Shown here one piece after another: positions 36,329-44,085 of a stretch of 64,000 nucleotides of DNA (position 1 is the stretch's first letter; each line of letters starts with the position of its first letter). The stretch comes from CAYZNE01 sp964461035 (GTDB lineage Archaea; Nanobdellota; Nanobdellia; Woesearchaeales; CAYZNE01). The position numbers and the translations under genes are program-made. The notes beneath the pieces are model-generated. The model saw only the letters and a list, made by a program, of their open reading frames with translations. It was not told where the DNA came from and did no database searches. The stretch covers positions 1 to 64,000 of the forward strand of contig CAYWRI010000004.1 in assembly GCA_964461035.1 (NCBI GenBank). The letters are read 5' to 3'.

Positions 36329-36520
36329 ATGATAAATATGTATTTAAACAATGGTGATTGCAATTACTATAAAATAAAACAATTTAAAAATGAACCAATG
36401 GCTACGGCAGGAGATAAACAAGATGGTTTGCAATCACGTATCTACAATGGTAAAGGTCTTAAAATTATTGATAAAATTAATTATGACCATAACCATGATC
36501 ATACGTTTAGTGATAAATAG
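36329..36520 (+). CDS. Small hypothetical protein with His-rich end
   Basis: 63 residues (MINMYLNNGDCNYYKIKQFK, ATAGDKQDGLQSRIYNGKGL) ending DKINYDHNHDHTFSDK. A Shine-Dalgarno-like gaggt lies 11 bases before the ATG. The HNHDH run could bind metal, but this is a guess. No family recognised. Confidence 0.4.
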   Translation: MINMYLNNGDCNYYKIKQFKNEPMATAGDKQDGLQSRIYNGKGLKIIDKINYDHNHDHTFSDK

Positions 36521-36558
36521 TTTTTTTAATTTTATCTTTTCTATTTTTTAAAGTTAAT

Positions 36559-36640
36559 ATCAAGCTCTGCTTGATTTTTACCAAAGCAATGCTTTGGTCT
36601 TTACCAGGTGTTGCCTGGCAATAGCTGAGCAAAGCTTAGC
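36559..36640. other. Cluster of four consecutive short hairpins
   Basis: Four inverted repeats follow each other within 82 bases: atcaagc-tct-gcttgat (36559-36575), accaaagc-aat-gctttggt (36580-36598), ccagg-tgttg-cctgg (36604-36618) and gctgagc-aaa-gcttagc (36624-36640). Short loops and spacings of 4-5 bases. It contains no open frame and has more GC than its flanks. It may be a small structured RNA, a recombination site or a remnant of a mobile element with subterminal palindromes. Confidence 0.6.
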
Positions 36641-36660
36641 ATAGATATGTAAAAATAAAA

Positions 36661-36685
36661 AAATAATTCTTAGAAATAATTAATA
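36661..36685. repeat. 25-base repeat, copy 1
   Basis: aaataattcttagaaataat plus taata, identical to 38983-39007. It contains the near-palindrome attct-t-agaaat. Both copies lie between a structured non-coding element and the end of a minus-strand gene. Confidence 0.55.
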
Positions 36686-36755
36686 GAATAACTCAATCTA
36701 AACTACTTATGCAGATAAATATTTGCAGTATTCACACATTTCTTGTAAATAAGAA

Positions 36756-37637
36756 TTAATTATGATTTAATTCAACTTCACCCTTATCAAAGTTAATCGT
36801 AACATATTGCCCTTCTTTAATAAGTTTTGTTGCATTTTTTACATTCATAATTACTGGAACATCAAATTCTTGAGAAACAAAAGATATGTGAGAAGTAAAT
36901 CCTCCAGACTCAGTTATAACCCCAATTAATTTATTGAAATGCACAATTTGTTTTACACTAAATTCGTCTGTAACTAAAATCATTGGGTCAAATATTTTTC
37001 TTGAGTTTCCTTCTTTAAATATGATTGCTTTACCTGTAATTGAGCCTTCACCTAATGAAACTCCATGAAGTTCCTTATTGGATTCAAGAGGTTTCATGCC
37101 TGAATATTTATCGATTATTCTTGTACATTCATCAATCACAATTTGTTCTTTTTTTAATTCAGCTAAGTTTTTAAGATCTTCAATAGCATCTAAAAGTCTT
37201 AAGCCTTTATAAATTCCCAATCTGTTTTCATCACAATTACTAAGTTTAATATCCACAATTTTTAAATTAGATAAAATCGAGCAATAATAAATATGAAAAG
37301 TATTAATCGTTTTTTTAATTCTGTCTTTTTTTAATTGTTCAAATAAATCTGCACTACAAGGAGTAATATCTAAATCATAATTCTGTTCTGTAAAAAAATT
37401 CATATATTGTTTAAAATATTTTGTTTTTCTTTGAGGAATTGACTCTGCAAAATCTAAAAAAGATGGTTTCCAAGGAAGTTTTGCTGCATCAACAAATATA
37501 TTTATGTGATTTTTTCTTAATTGTACTTTATAACCTGCAAAATTTCTTGCATGTTTTCCTGTTACTATCCAATCTTCTTGTTCTATTCCCCAACTTCTTA
37601 AAAGTTTGATAATTTCTTCAAATATTTGAAAATTCAT
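36756..37637 (-). CDS. Protein with one phosphohistidine swivelling domain
   Basis: 293 residues. The N-terminal domain (LLRSWGIEQEDWIVTGKHAR, FAGYKVQL, INIFVDAAKLPWKPSF) matches the N-terminus of the 779-residue protein at 2621-4960. A helical middle leads to a C-terminal swivelling domain (about 195-293; VITESGGFTSHISFVSQEFD, VPVIMNVKNATKLIKEGQYV) whose histidine would carry a phosphate in PEP synthase-like enzymes. No ATP-grasp or PEP barrel. Half-size paralogue of the larger protein; function unknown. Confidence 0.75.
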   Translation of the reverse strand: MNFQIFEEIIKLLRSWGIEQEDWIVTGKHARNFAGYKVQLRKNHINIFVDAAKLPWKPSFLDFAESIPQRKTKYFKQYMNFFTEQNYDLDITPCSADLFEQLKKDRIKKTINTFHIYYCSILSNLKIVDIKLSNCDENRLGIYKGLRLLDAIEDLKNLAELKKEQIVIDECTRIIDKYSGMKPLESNKELHGVSLGEGSITGKAIIFKEGNSRKIFDPMILVTDEFSVKQIVHFNKLIGVITESGGFTSHISFVSQEFDVPVIMNVKNATKLIKEGQYVTINFDKGEVELNHN

Positions 37638-37729
37638 AACACGATAAAAATAGAGATAATATATAAATGTTTCTTTAAATAACTTAGTTCATAATATTAA
37701 TATTAACTAAATAGCCATTTCTCAAAAAA

Positions 37730-37743
37730 CTTATAAATAAAAA
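37730..37743 (+). promoter_or_regulatory. TATA-like box for the cysK leader
   Basis: cttataaataaaaa lies about 25 bases before the ATG of the Cys-rich small frame at 37760, so transcription should begin at or next to that ATG. Confidence 0.55.
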
Positions 37744-37759
37744 GTAATTATCTAAAGAT

Positions 37760-37843
37760 ATGAGAATTTCAACAATAAAATTAAATGCTTTAAATATGTG
37801 TAATCAAGGTTTACTTAGATTGAATTCTTGTTGTTGTTTCTAA
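37760..37843 (+). CDS. Putative Cys-rich leader peptide upstream of cysK
   Basis: 27 residues: MRISTIKLNALNMCNQGLL then RLNSCCCF. Four cysteines, three in a row near the end. It begins about 25 bases after a TATA-like box, so the mRNA is probably leaderless here. Downstream lie a possible hairpin (ttaatta/taattaa) and a T-rich run (ttttcttttac, near 37877-37887), then a Shine-Dalgarno tract and the cysteine synthase gene. This is the layout of a cysteine-responsive attenuator, known in bacteria; in archaea it is inference. Confidence 0.5.
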   Translation: MRISTIKLNALNMCNQGLLRLNSCCCF

Positions 37844-37925
37844 TAAATAATCTTAATTATAAAACTTATTAATTAATTTTTCTTTTACAAATATATTATT
37901 TAGGAGGTAATTAAAATGATGAAAG

Positions 37926-38834
37926 GTGATTATACCTGTAAAAAATATACTTGAAACAATAGGAAAAACACCCCTTGTTAAAATAAATAGATTAAATAAA
38001 AATAAAAATGTGAACATATTTGCAAAACTTGAGAGTTTTAATCCTAGTGGAAGTATAAAAGATAGAATCGCTTTCAGAATGATAGAAGATGCAGAGATAT
38101 CAGGAGAATTAACTAAAGAAAAAACAATAATTGAAGCAACTTCAGGAAATAAGGGTATTGGTTTGGCACTAGTAAGTGCAGTTAAAGGATATAACTTAGT
38201 GGTTGTTATGTCAGAATCAGTAAGTGTAGAAAGGCAAAAAATTCTCAAAGCATATGGTTCAAAAATAATTCTTACTGATCCAATGAAAGGAACAGATGGC
38301 GCTATAGAAAAAGTAAGATTGATTCTAAGAGAAAATCCTGAAAAATACTATAATCCTAATCAATTTTGCAATGAAAATAATGTTCTTTCACATTATAATA
38401 CTGCTGAAGAAATAATTTATCAGATGCAAGGTAAAATAGATGTTTTTATTGCAGCTAAAGGAACTACAGGAACATTGATGGGTATTGGAAAAAAACTAAA
38501 AGAATTCAACTCTAAAATAAAAATCATAGGGGTTGAACCAAACCTAAAACACAAAATTCAGGGTTTAAAAAATATGAAAGAATCAATAATTCCTAAAATA
38601 TACAATCCTAATATTCTGGATAAAACCATTTTTATTGAAGATGAAAATGCATTTCAAACAACAAGAGATCTTGCAAAACATGAAGGTCTTTTTGTTGGTA
38701 TGAGTTCTGGGGCTACAATGTATGTCGCTTTAAGAATTGCAGAAAAAATGCATCAGGGAAATATTGTTGTTATTTTTCCAGATAATGGGGAAAAATATCT
38801 TAGTACAAATTTATTTATTACAACAGGGGTTTAA
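37926..38834 (+). CDS. cysK: Cysteine synthase (PLP-dependent, CysK/CysM type)
   Basis: 302 residues. Makes cysteine from O-acetyl- or O-phosphoserine and sulfide. PLP lysine in NPSGSIKDRIAFRM, phosphate-binding loop GTTGTLMGIGKKL, and the substrate loop as EATSGNKGIGLA, where family members usually have TSGNTG. GMSSGATMYVALRIA and PDNGEKYLS are typical. The open frame starts at GTG 37926; a strong aggaggt (37902-37908) instead points to ATG 37916, whose frame is +1 relative and ends after 12 codons (MMKGDYTCKKYT). One base less at 37925-37926 would fuse both. The last four codons (TTGV) and stop belong to a repeated element. Confidence 0.88.
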   Translation: MIIPVKNILETIGKTPLVKINRLNKNKNVNIFAKLESFNPSGSIKDRIAFRMIEDAEISGELTKEKTIIEATSGNKGIGLALVSAVKGYNLVVVMSESVSVERQKILKAYGSKIILTDPMKGTDGAIEKVRLILRENPEKYYNPNQFCNENNVLSHYNTAEEIIYQMQGKIDVFIAAKGTTGTLMGIGKKLKEFNSKIKIIGVEPNLKHKIQGLKNMKESIIPKIYNPNILDKTIFIEDENAFQTTRDLAKHEGLFVGMSSGATMYVALRIAEKMHQGNIVVIFPDNGEKYLSTNLFITTGV

Positions 38835-38949
38835 TATTCCTCAGTTTTACTGAGATATTTAGATTGTAATGACCAAAAATACTAAAATCTGCTAATATCC
38901 TTGAGTTTTGTTTCGAGGAGTAGTAAATATTAGTATTTTTGTGTTTATT
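38820..38949 (+). mobile_element. Structured repeated element, copy A (130 bases)
   Basis: Shares blocks with 51556-51693: acaacaggggtttaata, cagttttactg, ttgtaatgaccaaaaat, tagtaaat and tttttgtgtttatt. Predicted stems: attacaa/ttgtaat, aatat/atatt with ctcag/ctgag inside, then caaaaatactaa/ttagtatttttg enclosing ccttga/tcgagg. Bounded by TTTATT on the left (38814-38819) and at its right end (38944-38949). It supplies the last codons and stop of cysK. No coding capacity. Probably a small non-autonomous mobile element; the mechanism is not known from sequence. Confidence 0.7.
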
Positions 38950-38982
38950 AGCATGCTACAAGGTGCTTTTTATTCTTAAAAT

Positions 38983-39007
38983 AAATAATTCTTAGAAATA
39001 ATTAATA
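38983..39007. repeat. 25-base repeat, copy 2
   Basis: Identical to 36661-36685. It begins 33 bases after structured element A and ends 22 bases from the S27e stop codon, so it may be part of a bidirectional 3' end region or a relic of a mobile element. Confidence 0.55.
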
Positions 39008-39029
39008 TGTAATAAAATAAAAATTAAAA

Positions 39030-39227
39030 TTATCCAAGCAACTCAAGAATTCTTGCTTTAATCTTTGTTTTACCGCCTGATGATTCTGCGATAACAGTTT
39101 CACAGACTAAACATTTTATTTTACTTGACGCTTTTCCAAAAATGATTTGTTCATTCTTACACTTTGGACATCTCACTTTTACAAATTTTGATTTTGTTGC
39201 CTTTAATTTATCTTTTGAAGTAGTCAT
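39030..39227 (-). CDS. rps27e: Ribosomal protein S27e
   Basis: 65-residue zinc-ribbon protein of the small subunit. The four zinc ligands are in VRCPKCKNEQIIFG and IKCLVCETVIAE, and the end KTKIKARILELLG is typical. Third gene of the S7-L44e-S27e group, eleven bases after L44e. Confidence 0.95.
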   Translation of the reverse strand: MTTSKDKLKATKSKFVKVRCPKCKNEQIIFGKASSKIKCLVCETVIAESSGGKTKIKARILELLG

Positions 39228-39238
39228 TTTGATAACCT

Positions 39239-39550
39239 TTATACTAATTCGATTTTTTTAGCTCTTATACCTTTTGCTTGTGCATGAGATTTTTTACATT
39301 CAGAGCATTTATATCTATAATCAGTTTTTTTAGTTGATTTTTTACCAGTACTTTTCCATTTTGTAATAGGAGGTTTTGATCCCAATTTTCCAAGATTACC
39401 TGTCCCATGTCCAAAATTAGTTCTTGATTTTGCACCTTTACTTAAAGGATGTGTACTATTAGGTGCTTTTCTTTTAGAAAGACTAACAGTGTGAGCTGTA
39501 TGTTTCCTACAAAAAGGACAGTATCGTTTTATCTCTTTAGGCTTTTTCAT
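39239..39550 (-). CDS. rpl44e: Ribosomal protein L44e
   Basis: 103-residue large-subunit protein binding near the E site. Zinc ligands in RYCPFCRKHTAHTVS and YRYKCSECKKSH; GTGNLGKLGSKPPITKWKST is diagnostic. Length is normal for archaeal L44e. Lies between S7 and S27e on the minus strand. Confidence 0.95.
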   Translation of the reverse strand: MKKPKEIKRYCPFCRKHTAHTVSLSKRKAPNSTHPLSKGAKSRTNFGHGTGNLGKLGSKPPITKWKSTGKKSTKKTDYRYKCSECKKSHAQAKGIRAKKIELV

Positions 39551-39565
39551 TTTTGAACTCCATTA

Positions 39566-40165
39566 TTATCTTGATGCATCTGCCTGTCTTTCTAATTCTA
39601 ATTTTTTCTGAATTATTGAAGACGTTTGATTCATTTCATATGCATTGATGATTTCTTCAGCTAATGCAGTTTCAGCAGATTTCTTTTTATTGAAACATTT
39701 TTGATATGTTCCTTGAGTAATAAATTTAAGAACAATGTCAACTCTTCTTTGAGGTGATACTTCAACAGGTTTTGGATATCTTGCTCCTCCATATTCTATG
39801 GTTATTATTTCTTCTCTTGGAGCACTATTTTCTATTGCTTTAACAAAGACTTCAATAGGATTTTTATTAAGTTTTTTTTCAATAATTTCAAAAGCTTTAA
39901 TTACTATACTCATTGCTTTATTATTTTTCCCAGTGTTGTGACCAGAACTCATTTTATGCTTTTTGGATTTATGTCCTGAAACCATTAGTCTATTTATTAG
40001 TCTTTCAACAATAAAAACTCTTGATTTGTGAAATTTATTTCCAGCATATTTTCCACCAGTCATAGGAACAATTTTAGGACTCAAACTTATATATTTTGCA
40101 AGACCAGGGTCTTTTACTGCTATTCCTTCTACCGTCCATTTATTGAATGCCAAAATTTCACTCAT
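39566..40165 (-). CDS. rpsG: Ribosomal protein S7
   Basis: 199-residue head protein of the 30S subunit that contacts 16S rRNA and the mRNA exit. Typical archaeal features: FNKWTVEGIAVKDPGLAKYI, ERLINRLMVSGHKSKKHK, NPIEVFVKAIENSAPREEI, GGARYPKPVEVSPQRRVDI, and the long C-terminal helix. First gene of S7-L44e-S27e. The usual partner S12 is absent here. Confidence 0.95.
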   Translation of the reverse strand: MSEILAFNKWTVEGIAVKDPGLAKYISLSPKIVPMTGGKYAGNKFHKSRVFIVERLINRLMVSGHKSKKHKMSSGHNTGKNNKAMSIVIKAFEIIEKKLNKNPIEVFVKAIENSAPREEIITIEYGGARYPKPVEVSPQRRVDIVLKFITQGTYQKCFNKKKSAETALAEEIINAYEMNQTSSIIQKKLELERQADASR

Positions 40166-40414
40166 TTTTTATACCACCGATTTACTATTTAATTACTATA
40201 AAATATTTATATACACTTAATTACTCAATATGTGCTCTCAATATCAAATTGTGGAACCGCAATTAATTTATAAATGTTGTTATTGAACAAATGTCTTTAG
40301 AATATATTTGTTTTCTATGTTGTGGTTAAGTTTTGATAAAATTTTGCTGAATTTTAATCTTTGATTTTGATAATTTAGTGATCTTATACAAAATTTATTT
40401 CAAAATTGATTTTA
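40166..40414. other. Intergenic region, AT-rich
   Basis: 249 bases between S7 and the next minus-strand gene. It carries the likely S7 promoter (minus strand tgtatataaatattt, near 40203-40220) and nothing else that I can recognise. Confidence 0.4.
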
Positions 40415-40993
40415 TCATTTTCTGTTCTGCACTTGTTGAACTAAGTTTCTAGAATAATTTTTAATTTCTTCAACCAATTTCCAGTTTTCCTCGGGTTTGT
40501 AATCTTCTTCTTCTATAGAATAATTACCTTCAAGAATTGTTTCAAGTATTCTTCTAACATATTTTGCGTTATATATTTCAGATATTTTTCCTTCTTCATA
40601 ATGCGCGGTGCATAAGGGGGATTTAAGATGACCTAAAATACAACCCTCTCCAAACTTGTGAAATGGACAAGCATCATTAAGTCCCATTAAATGTTGATGT
40701 TTACTTAATGCTTTTTTTAATTCTTCATCTCTTTTCTGAAGAATTATTGATTCTGCAGGACCTTTAATCCCTGCTTCAGAATTTGTTTTTGATATTTTGC
40801 ATTTTCCTATTCCATCTTTTAAATGAGATTCTTCAGGTGCAAAATCAAATAAAGTATTTAATATTTTAACAGCTGTTTTGTATTGCTCGAGAATTGTTCT
40901 CTTAACTTCATAATATCTTTTAATATTCTTGTGAGCAGTATAAATATCTATTTTTTTAGTATTATCCCTCACATTATTAGTTGCATTATTCAT
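40415..40993 (-). CDS. Hypothetical protein with Cys/His cluster
   Basis: 192 residues, mostly helical. A compact cluster of cysteines and histidines near 110-138 (ACPFHKFGEGCILG, HLKSPLCTAHYEEG) could bind zinc or an iron-sulfur cluster, in the style of C-x9-C-x8-C. N-terminal IDIYTAHKNIKRYYEVKRTI and C-terminal VRRILETILEGNYSIEEEDY are unrecognised. Function unknown. Confidence 0.6.
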   Translation of the reverse strand: MNNATNNVRDNTKKIDIYTAHKNIKRYYEVKRTILEQYKTAVKILNTLFDFAPEESHLKDGIGKCKISKTNSEAGIKGPAESIILQKRDEELKKALSKHQHLMGLNDACPFHKFGEGCILGHLKSPLCTAHYEEGKISEIYNAKYVRRILETILEGNYSIEEEDYKPEENWKLVEEIKNYSRNLVQQVQNRK

Positions 40994-41109
40994 TCTTTAT
41001 TCAATTATAACTCATTTATATAAAAATGTTTTGAAGATTATTTGTTAAAAAATAATGTTAGTATTGTTTAGGGGCAAAACTTATAAGTAATCTCTTTTTT
41101 CCGTCTAAA

Positions 41110-42087
41110 ATGATTAAATTAAGTAAAAAAGGACTTAAAAAAATTCAAAGTAAAATAAAAAGTGAACTTTCACAATATACTTATGGACTTCAAGAGTTAT
41201 TAAATGAAAAAAATTTGGAATTAAATTACATTGAATCAGAAAAGACTTTGTTTATTAATCGTGCACATGGCCTAAATTTAAGTGCTAAAACAGGTATCTG
41301 TTTTGAACTCATGAATTATGAATTTGTTAGATTACAAAAAGAATATCCTGAGTTTCAAGTTCTTAGATGTGATGGTAATGGTAAAGACATATTTAATCAT
41401 TCAACAAGTTCTCATTCTTTTATTTTGTTATATGCTGGAGATAAAATAATACAAACTCCAGAGGATATTTCATCAACTTTAGAAAAAGAAATATTAGTTG
41501 TTGATCCATCAGTTCAACTTGTAAAAACAATGAAACAATCACAATATAAGTTTAGAAAAATATATGGTCCTGAACAAACTATTTTCTATCCTAAATCTAG
41601 AAAATTAAACGAAAATGAAGGGTTACCTCTATTTAAATTAGAAAATAATGAACTTGTTTATTTAATAATTAATTCAGAATTTGAATCTGATTTAGGCATT
41701 GTTTTTGACAAACCTACAAAGATGACAACCGAAATTATACCTCTCTTTGAAAAAATAAATCGTAATGAATCTACTGAAGACTTTCAAGCACATGATCTTT
41801 ATTCTGCGAGTTTAGACAATGAAACTGTTTATAGAGATTCTCAATTAAAACAAATTATTGATTTATTTCGAACTAATATTACTCGTATTAAAAGTTTTGC
41901 TCAAAATGAAAGATTAGAAAAAAAAGTGTTTTTCTATGATTCTATAACTAATATAGCTCGTTATCAAACATTTCCTTCTCGCAATTCAAAATTTTATAAA
42001 AAATGGGAAAAATTTAAAGAACAAACCGATTTAGGATATAATGTAGCAATTCAAAACAAAGAACCATTTTATGTTGTCAATTTTTAA
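41110..42087 (+). CDS. Hypothetical protein with possible transglutaminase-like Cys-His-Asp triad
   Basis: 325 residues. Three segments fit a papain/transglutaminase or arylamine-acetyltransferase-like core: KTGICFELMNYEFVRLQ (Cys at about 63), TSSHSFILLYAGDK (His at about 102) and EILVVDPSVQLVK (Asp at about 129). The order Cys-His-Asp and spacing suit that fold. The C-terminal half is unrecognised. A TATA-like acttataagta (41079-41089) precedes the ATG by about 25 bases. Function is inference only. Confidence 0.55.
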   Translation: MIKLSKKGLKKIQSKIKSELSQYTYGLQELLNEKNLELNYIESEKTLFINRAHGLNLSAKTGICFELMNYEFVRLQKEYPEFQVLRCDGNGKDIFNHSTSSHSFILLYAGDKIIQTPEDISSTLEKEILVVDPSVQLVKTMKQSQYKFRKIYGPEQTIFYPKSRKLNENEGLPLFKLENNELVYLIINSEFESDLGIVFDKPTKMTTEIIPLFEKINRNESTEDFQAHDLYSASLDNETVYRDSQLKQIIDLFRTNITRIKSFAQNERLEKKVFFYDSITNIARYQTFPSRNSKFYKKWEKFKEQTDLGYNVAIQNKEPFYVVNF

Positions 42088-42106
42088 TTACTTTTTCGTT
42101 TTATGC

Positions 42107-43531
42107 TTATTTGTTCTTTCTAGTATTTTTTTTTAACAGATTTTTTCTTACTATTTTTTTCTTAACAACTTTCTTTTTTGTAGTAGATTTCTTCTTAATA
42201 GTTCTTGTTTTCTTTTTTGTAGTTTTCTTACGAATAACCTTTTTTTCCTTAGAAGTTTTCTTCTTACCCCACTTCTTAATTGCTTCACGCAATTCAATAT
42301 GAATTTTTGCTGATTCTTCTAAAGAAACTCCTTTAAGTGTTGCATCCATAGCTTGTCTAATTGCTATTGCACCTCTAAGTGTTCCTAATGGATGACCATG
42401 ACAACCGCCACCGAATTGCATAACAACATTCTTACCCATGGCATTATAGACTGCTGGAATTCCTAAAGGACTTAGACCACCTGAAGCCACAGCTAAAACA
42501 GGTTTAATATTGTGCCATTCTTGTTCAAGCATGAATTCTTTATCATTTTCTTCAAGTTCAATTTTTTCTATTTCATTTTCAATATCAATAATTTCTCTTT
42601 TAGAACCATCCATTTTCCCAACGCCTGCAGTTCCAATATGAATTTGATCAACTCCAATTAACCTATATATTTTAGCTAAAACAAGCATAGATAGTCCCTG
42701 TTTATGATCTTTAGTTATTGCTGCATGCATTGCTCTATGTGCATGAATAACAAGAGTCGTATTATTTCTTAAAGTTTGAAGTGCAGACCAACCTGCAGTA
42801 ATAACATCTATCATTACATATTCATTACCTTTCTTTTTAACATAATCTGCTCGTCTAAGCATTTCCAAAGTTTCTGCAGTAACATTGGGCATGTATATTT
42901 TTTTCTCACCAGTTCTTTTTTCAGCAAGTTTTTTCATTTTTATGGTTTCATCAATTCTTTTCTTAAAATGATTAAAACTCATACTGCTAAGATTTTCATC
43001 GTCTTTAACAATATCCAGTCCTCCTGCCCATGCTTCGTAAGCGACTTTAGCATGTTGTTTTTCATTAAGACCAACTTTAGGTTTTACAATTGTTCCAAGA
43101 AGAGGTCTATCTTTTATTTTCAGAAGAGCTCTTATTCCATCAATACCATATCTTGGACCTTTGAAAGATTTAATTATTGACAAAGGAAAATCTATATCTT
43201 CTAATCTTAAACCATTTAACATTTTCATGCCAAAAATATTTCCTGCAATACTGCTTAGTATTTGGGGCATATTACCGGGTTCAAATAATTCTGGAGAATA
43301 TGCAATCTTAATTAGTTTTGTTTTTTCATCAATATAATAAACATGTGGTTTAAGTCTTGTTGCAATTTTGTTATTCATAGTTGATATTGTTGTCCATGTT
43401 CCAATACTTGATTCTGCAGCAATTTGTTCAGCACAATAATGTAAATTATACCCTTTAGCAGGTTCTACTCTGTATTCAACAAGAACTTCTGTGTTCTTAG
43501 GAACATATTTTAAATTTATATAATCTAACAT
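42107..43531 (-). CDS. rbcL: RuBisCO large subunit (form III type) with lysine-rich tail
   Basis: 474 residues from ATG 43531 (gaggggtg lies ahead of it). In archaea this enzyme adds CO2 to ribulose bisphosphate from AMP or nucleoside breakdown. Active-site residues are present: E40 and T45-W46 (AAESSIGTWT), K150/K152 (GTIVKPKVGL), the carbamylated lysine and metal ligands K176-D178-E179 (GGLDIVKDDENLSS), HAHRAMHAA, GTAGVGKMDG, SGGLSP and FGGGCHGHPLG. The last ~56 residues are unusual: repeated Lys/Thr blocks (KKTTKKKTRTIKKKSTTKKK). AMP phosphorylase and ribose-bisphosphate isomerase genes are not in this window. Subform (III against II/III) not resolved. Confidence 0.93.
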   Translation of the reverse strand: MLDYINLKYVPKNTEVLVEYRVEPAKGYNLHYCAEQIAAESSIGTWTTISTMNNKIATRLKPHVYYIDEKTKLIKIAYSPELFEPGNMPQILSSIAGNIFGMKMLNGLRLEDIDFPLSIIKSFKGPRYGIDGIRALLKIKDRPLLGTIVKPKVGLNEKQHAKVAYEAWAGGLDIVKDDENLSSMSFNHFKKRIDETIKMKKLAEKRTGEKKIYMPNVTAETLEMLRRADYVKKKGNEYVMIDVITAGWSALQTLRNNTTLVIHAHRAMHAAITKDHKQGLSMLVLAKIYRLIGVDQIHIGTAGVGKMDGSKREIIDIENEIEKIELEENDKEFMLEQEWHNIKPVLAVASGGLSPLGIPAVYNAMGKNVVMQFGGGCHGHPLGTLRGAIAIRQAMDATLKGVSLEESAKIHIELREAIKKWGKKKTSKEKKVIRKKTTKKKTRTIKKKSTTKKKVVKKKIVRKNLLKKNTRKNK

Positions 43532-43675
43532 TCTCACACCCCTCTTTTACTTTAATAAAACATCTATGAACTTAAATATCATATTCTTTGCTGTTCATCT
43601 TTTTAAAGTTAGTGATTTAATGAAAAATAAAATACATAATAAAAATATTTAAAACAATAAACATTTGCAAAGCTT

Positions 43676-44044
43676 ATGGAATTTATGGTTGGTGATTTTG
43701 TAGACAATTGTTTGTCTGATTCAAGCGAGTTTCAAATTTTATTTGAAAAAAAAGTTACTTTAGAAAATGCAACCCAAAAATTATGTGAATTGTATGGCTT
43801 CTACACTTCACGTTCTATTGAATACAAATTAGTTAATAATGATAATGATTTATATGGATGTATTGATTCAGAACCTCTTTTTGGCGATACAATTTGTGTA
43901 ATACCTAATAATATGTATGATTTAAAACTACTTAATAATGAAGGTTTAGAATTGCAAGACCATTATGTAATTCAAGAAAGAAATATGGATTCTAAAGATT
44001 TTCAAAAATTTCATGCTTTTTTAGATAAAATAGATAAATCTTAA
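43676..44044 (+). CDS. Hypothetical protein
   Basis: 122 residues (MEFMVGDFVDNCLSDSSEFQ, KLCELYGFYTSRSIEYKLVN, DTICVIPNNMYDLKLLNNEG). Mixed alpha/beta, no signal peptide. No family recognised. Lies 41 bases before the HIT-like gene on the same strand. Confidence 0.5.
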   Translation: MEFMVGDFVDNCLSDSSEFQILFEKKVTLENATQKLCELYGFYTSRSIEYKLVNNDNDLYGCIDSEPLFGDTICVIPNNMYDLKLLNNEGLELQDHYVIQERNMDSKDFQKFHAFLDKIDKS

Positions 44045-44085
44045 AATTTCATTAGATTTTTAAAGAATTAAACTTTTTAATAAGC

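Noticed and set aside
36559..36640. CRISPR array
   Set aside because: The four hairpins are different sequences without a repeated unit or spacers of constant length, and no cas genes lie nearby.
38820..38949. Group I or group II intron
   Set aside because: At 130-138 bases it is too small, and neither the group I core nor the group II GUGYG start and domain V are visible.
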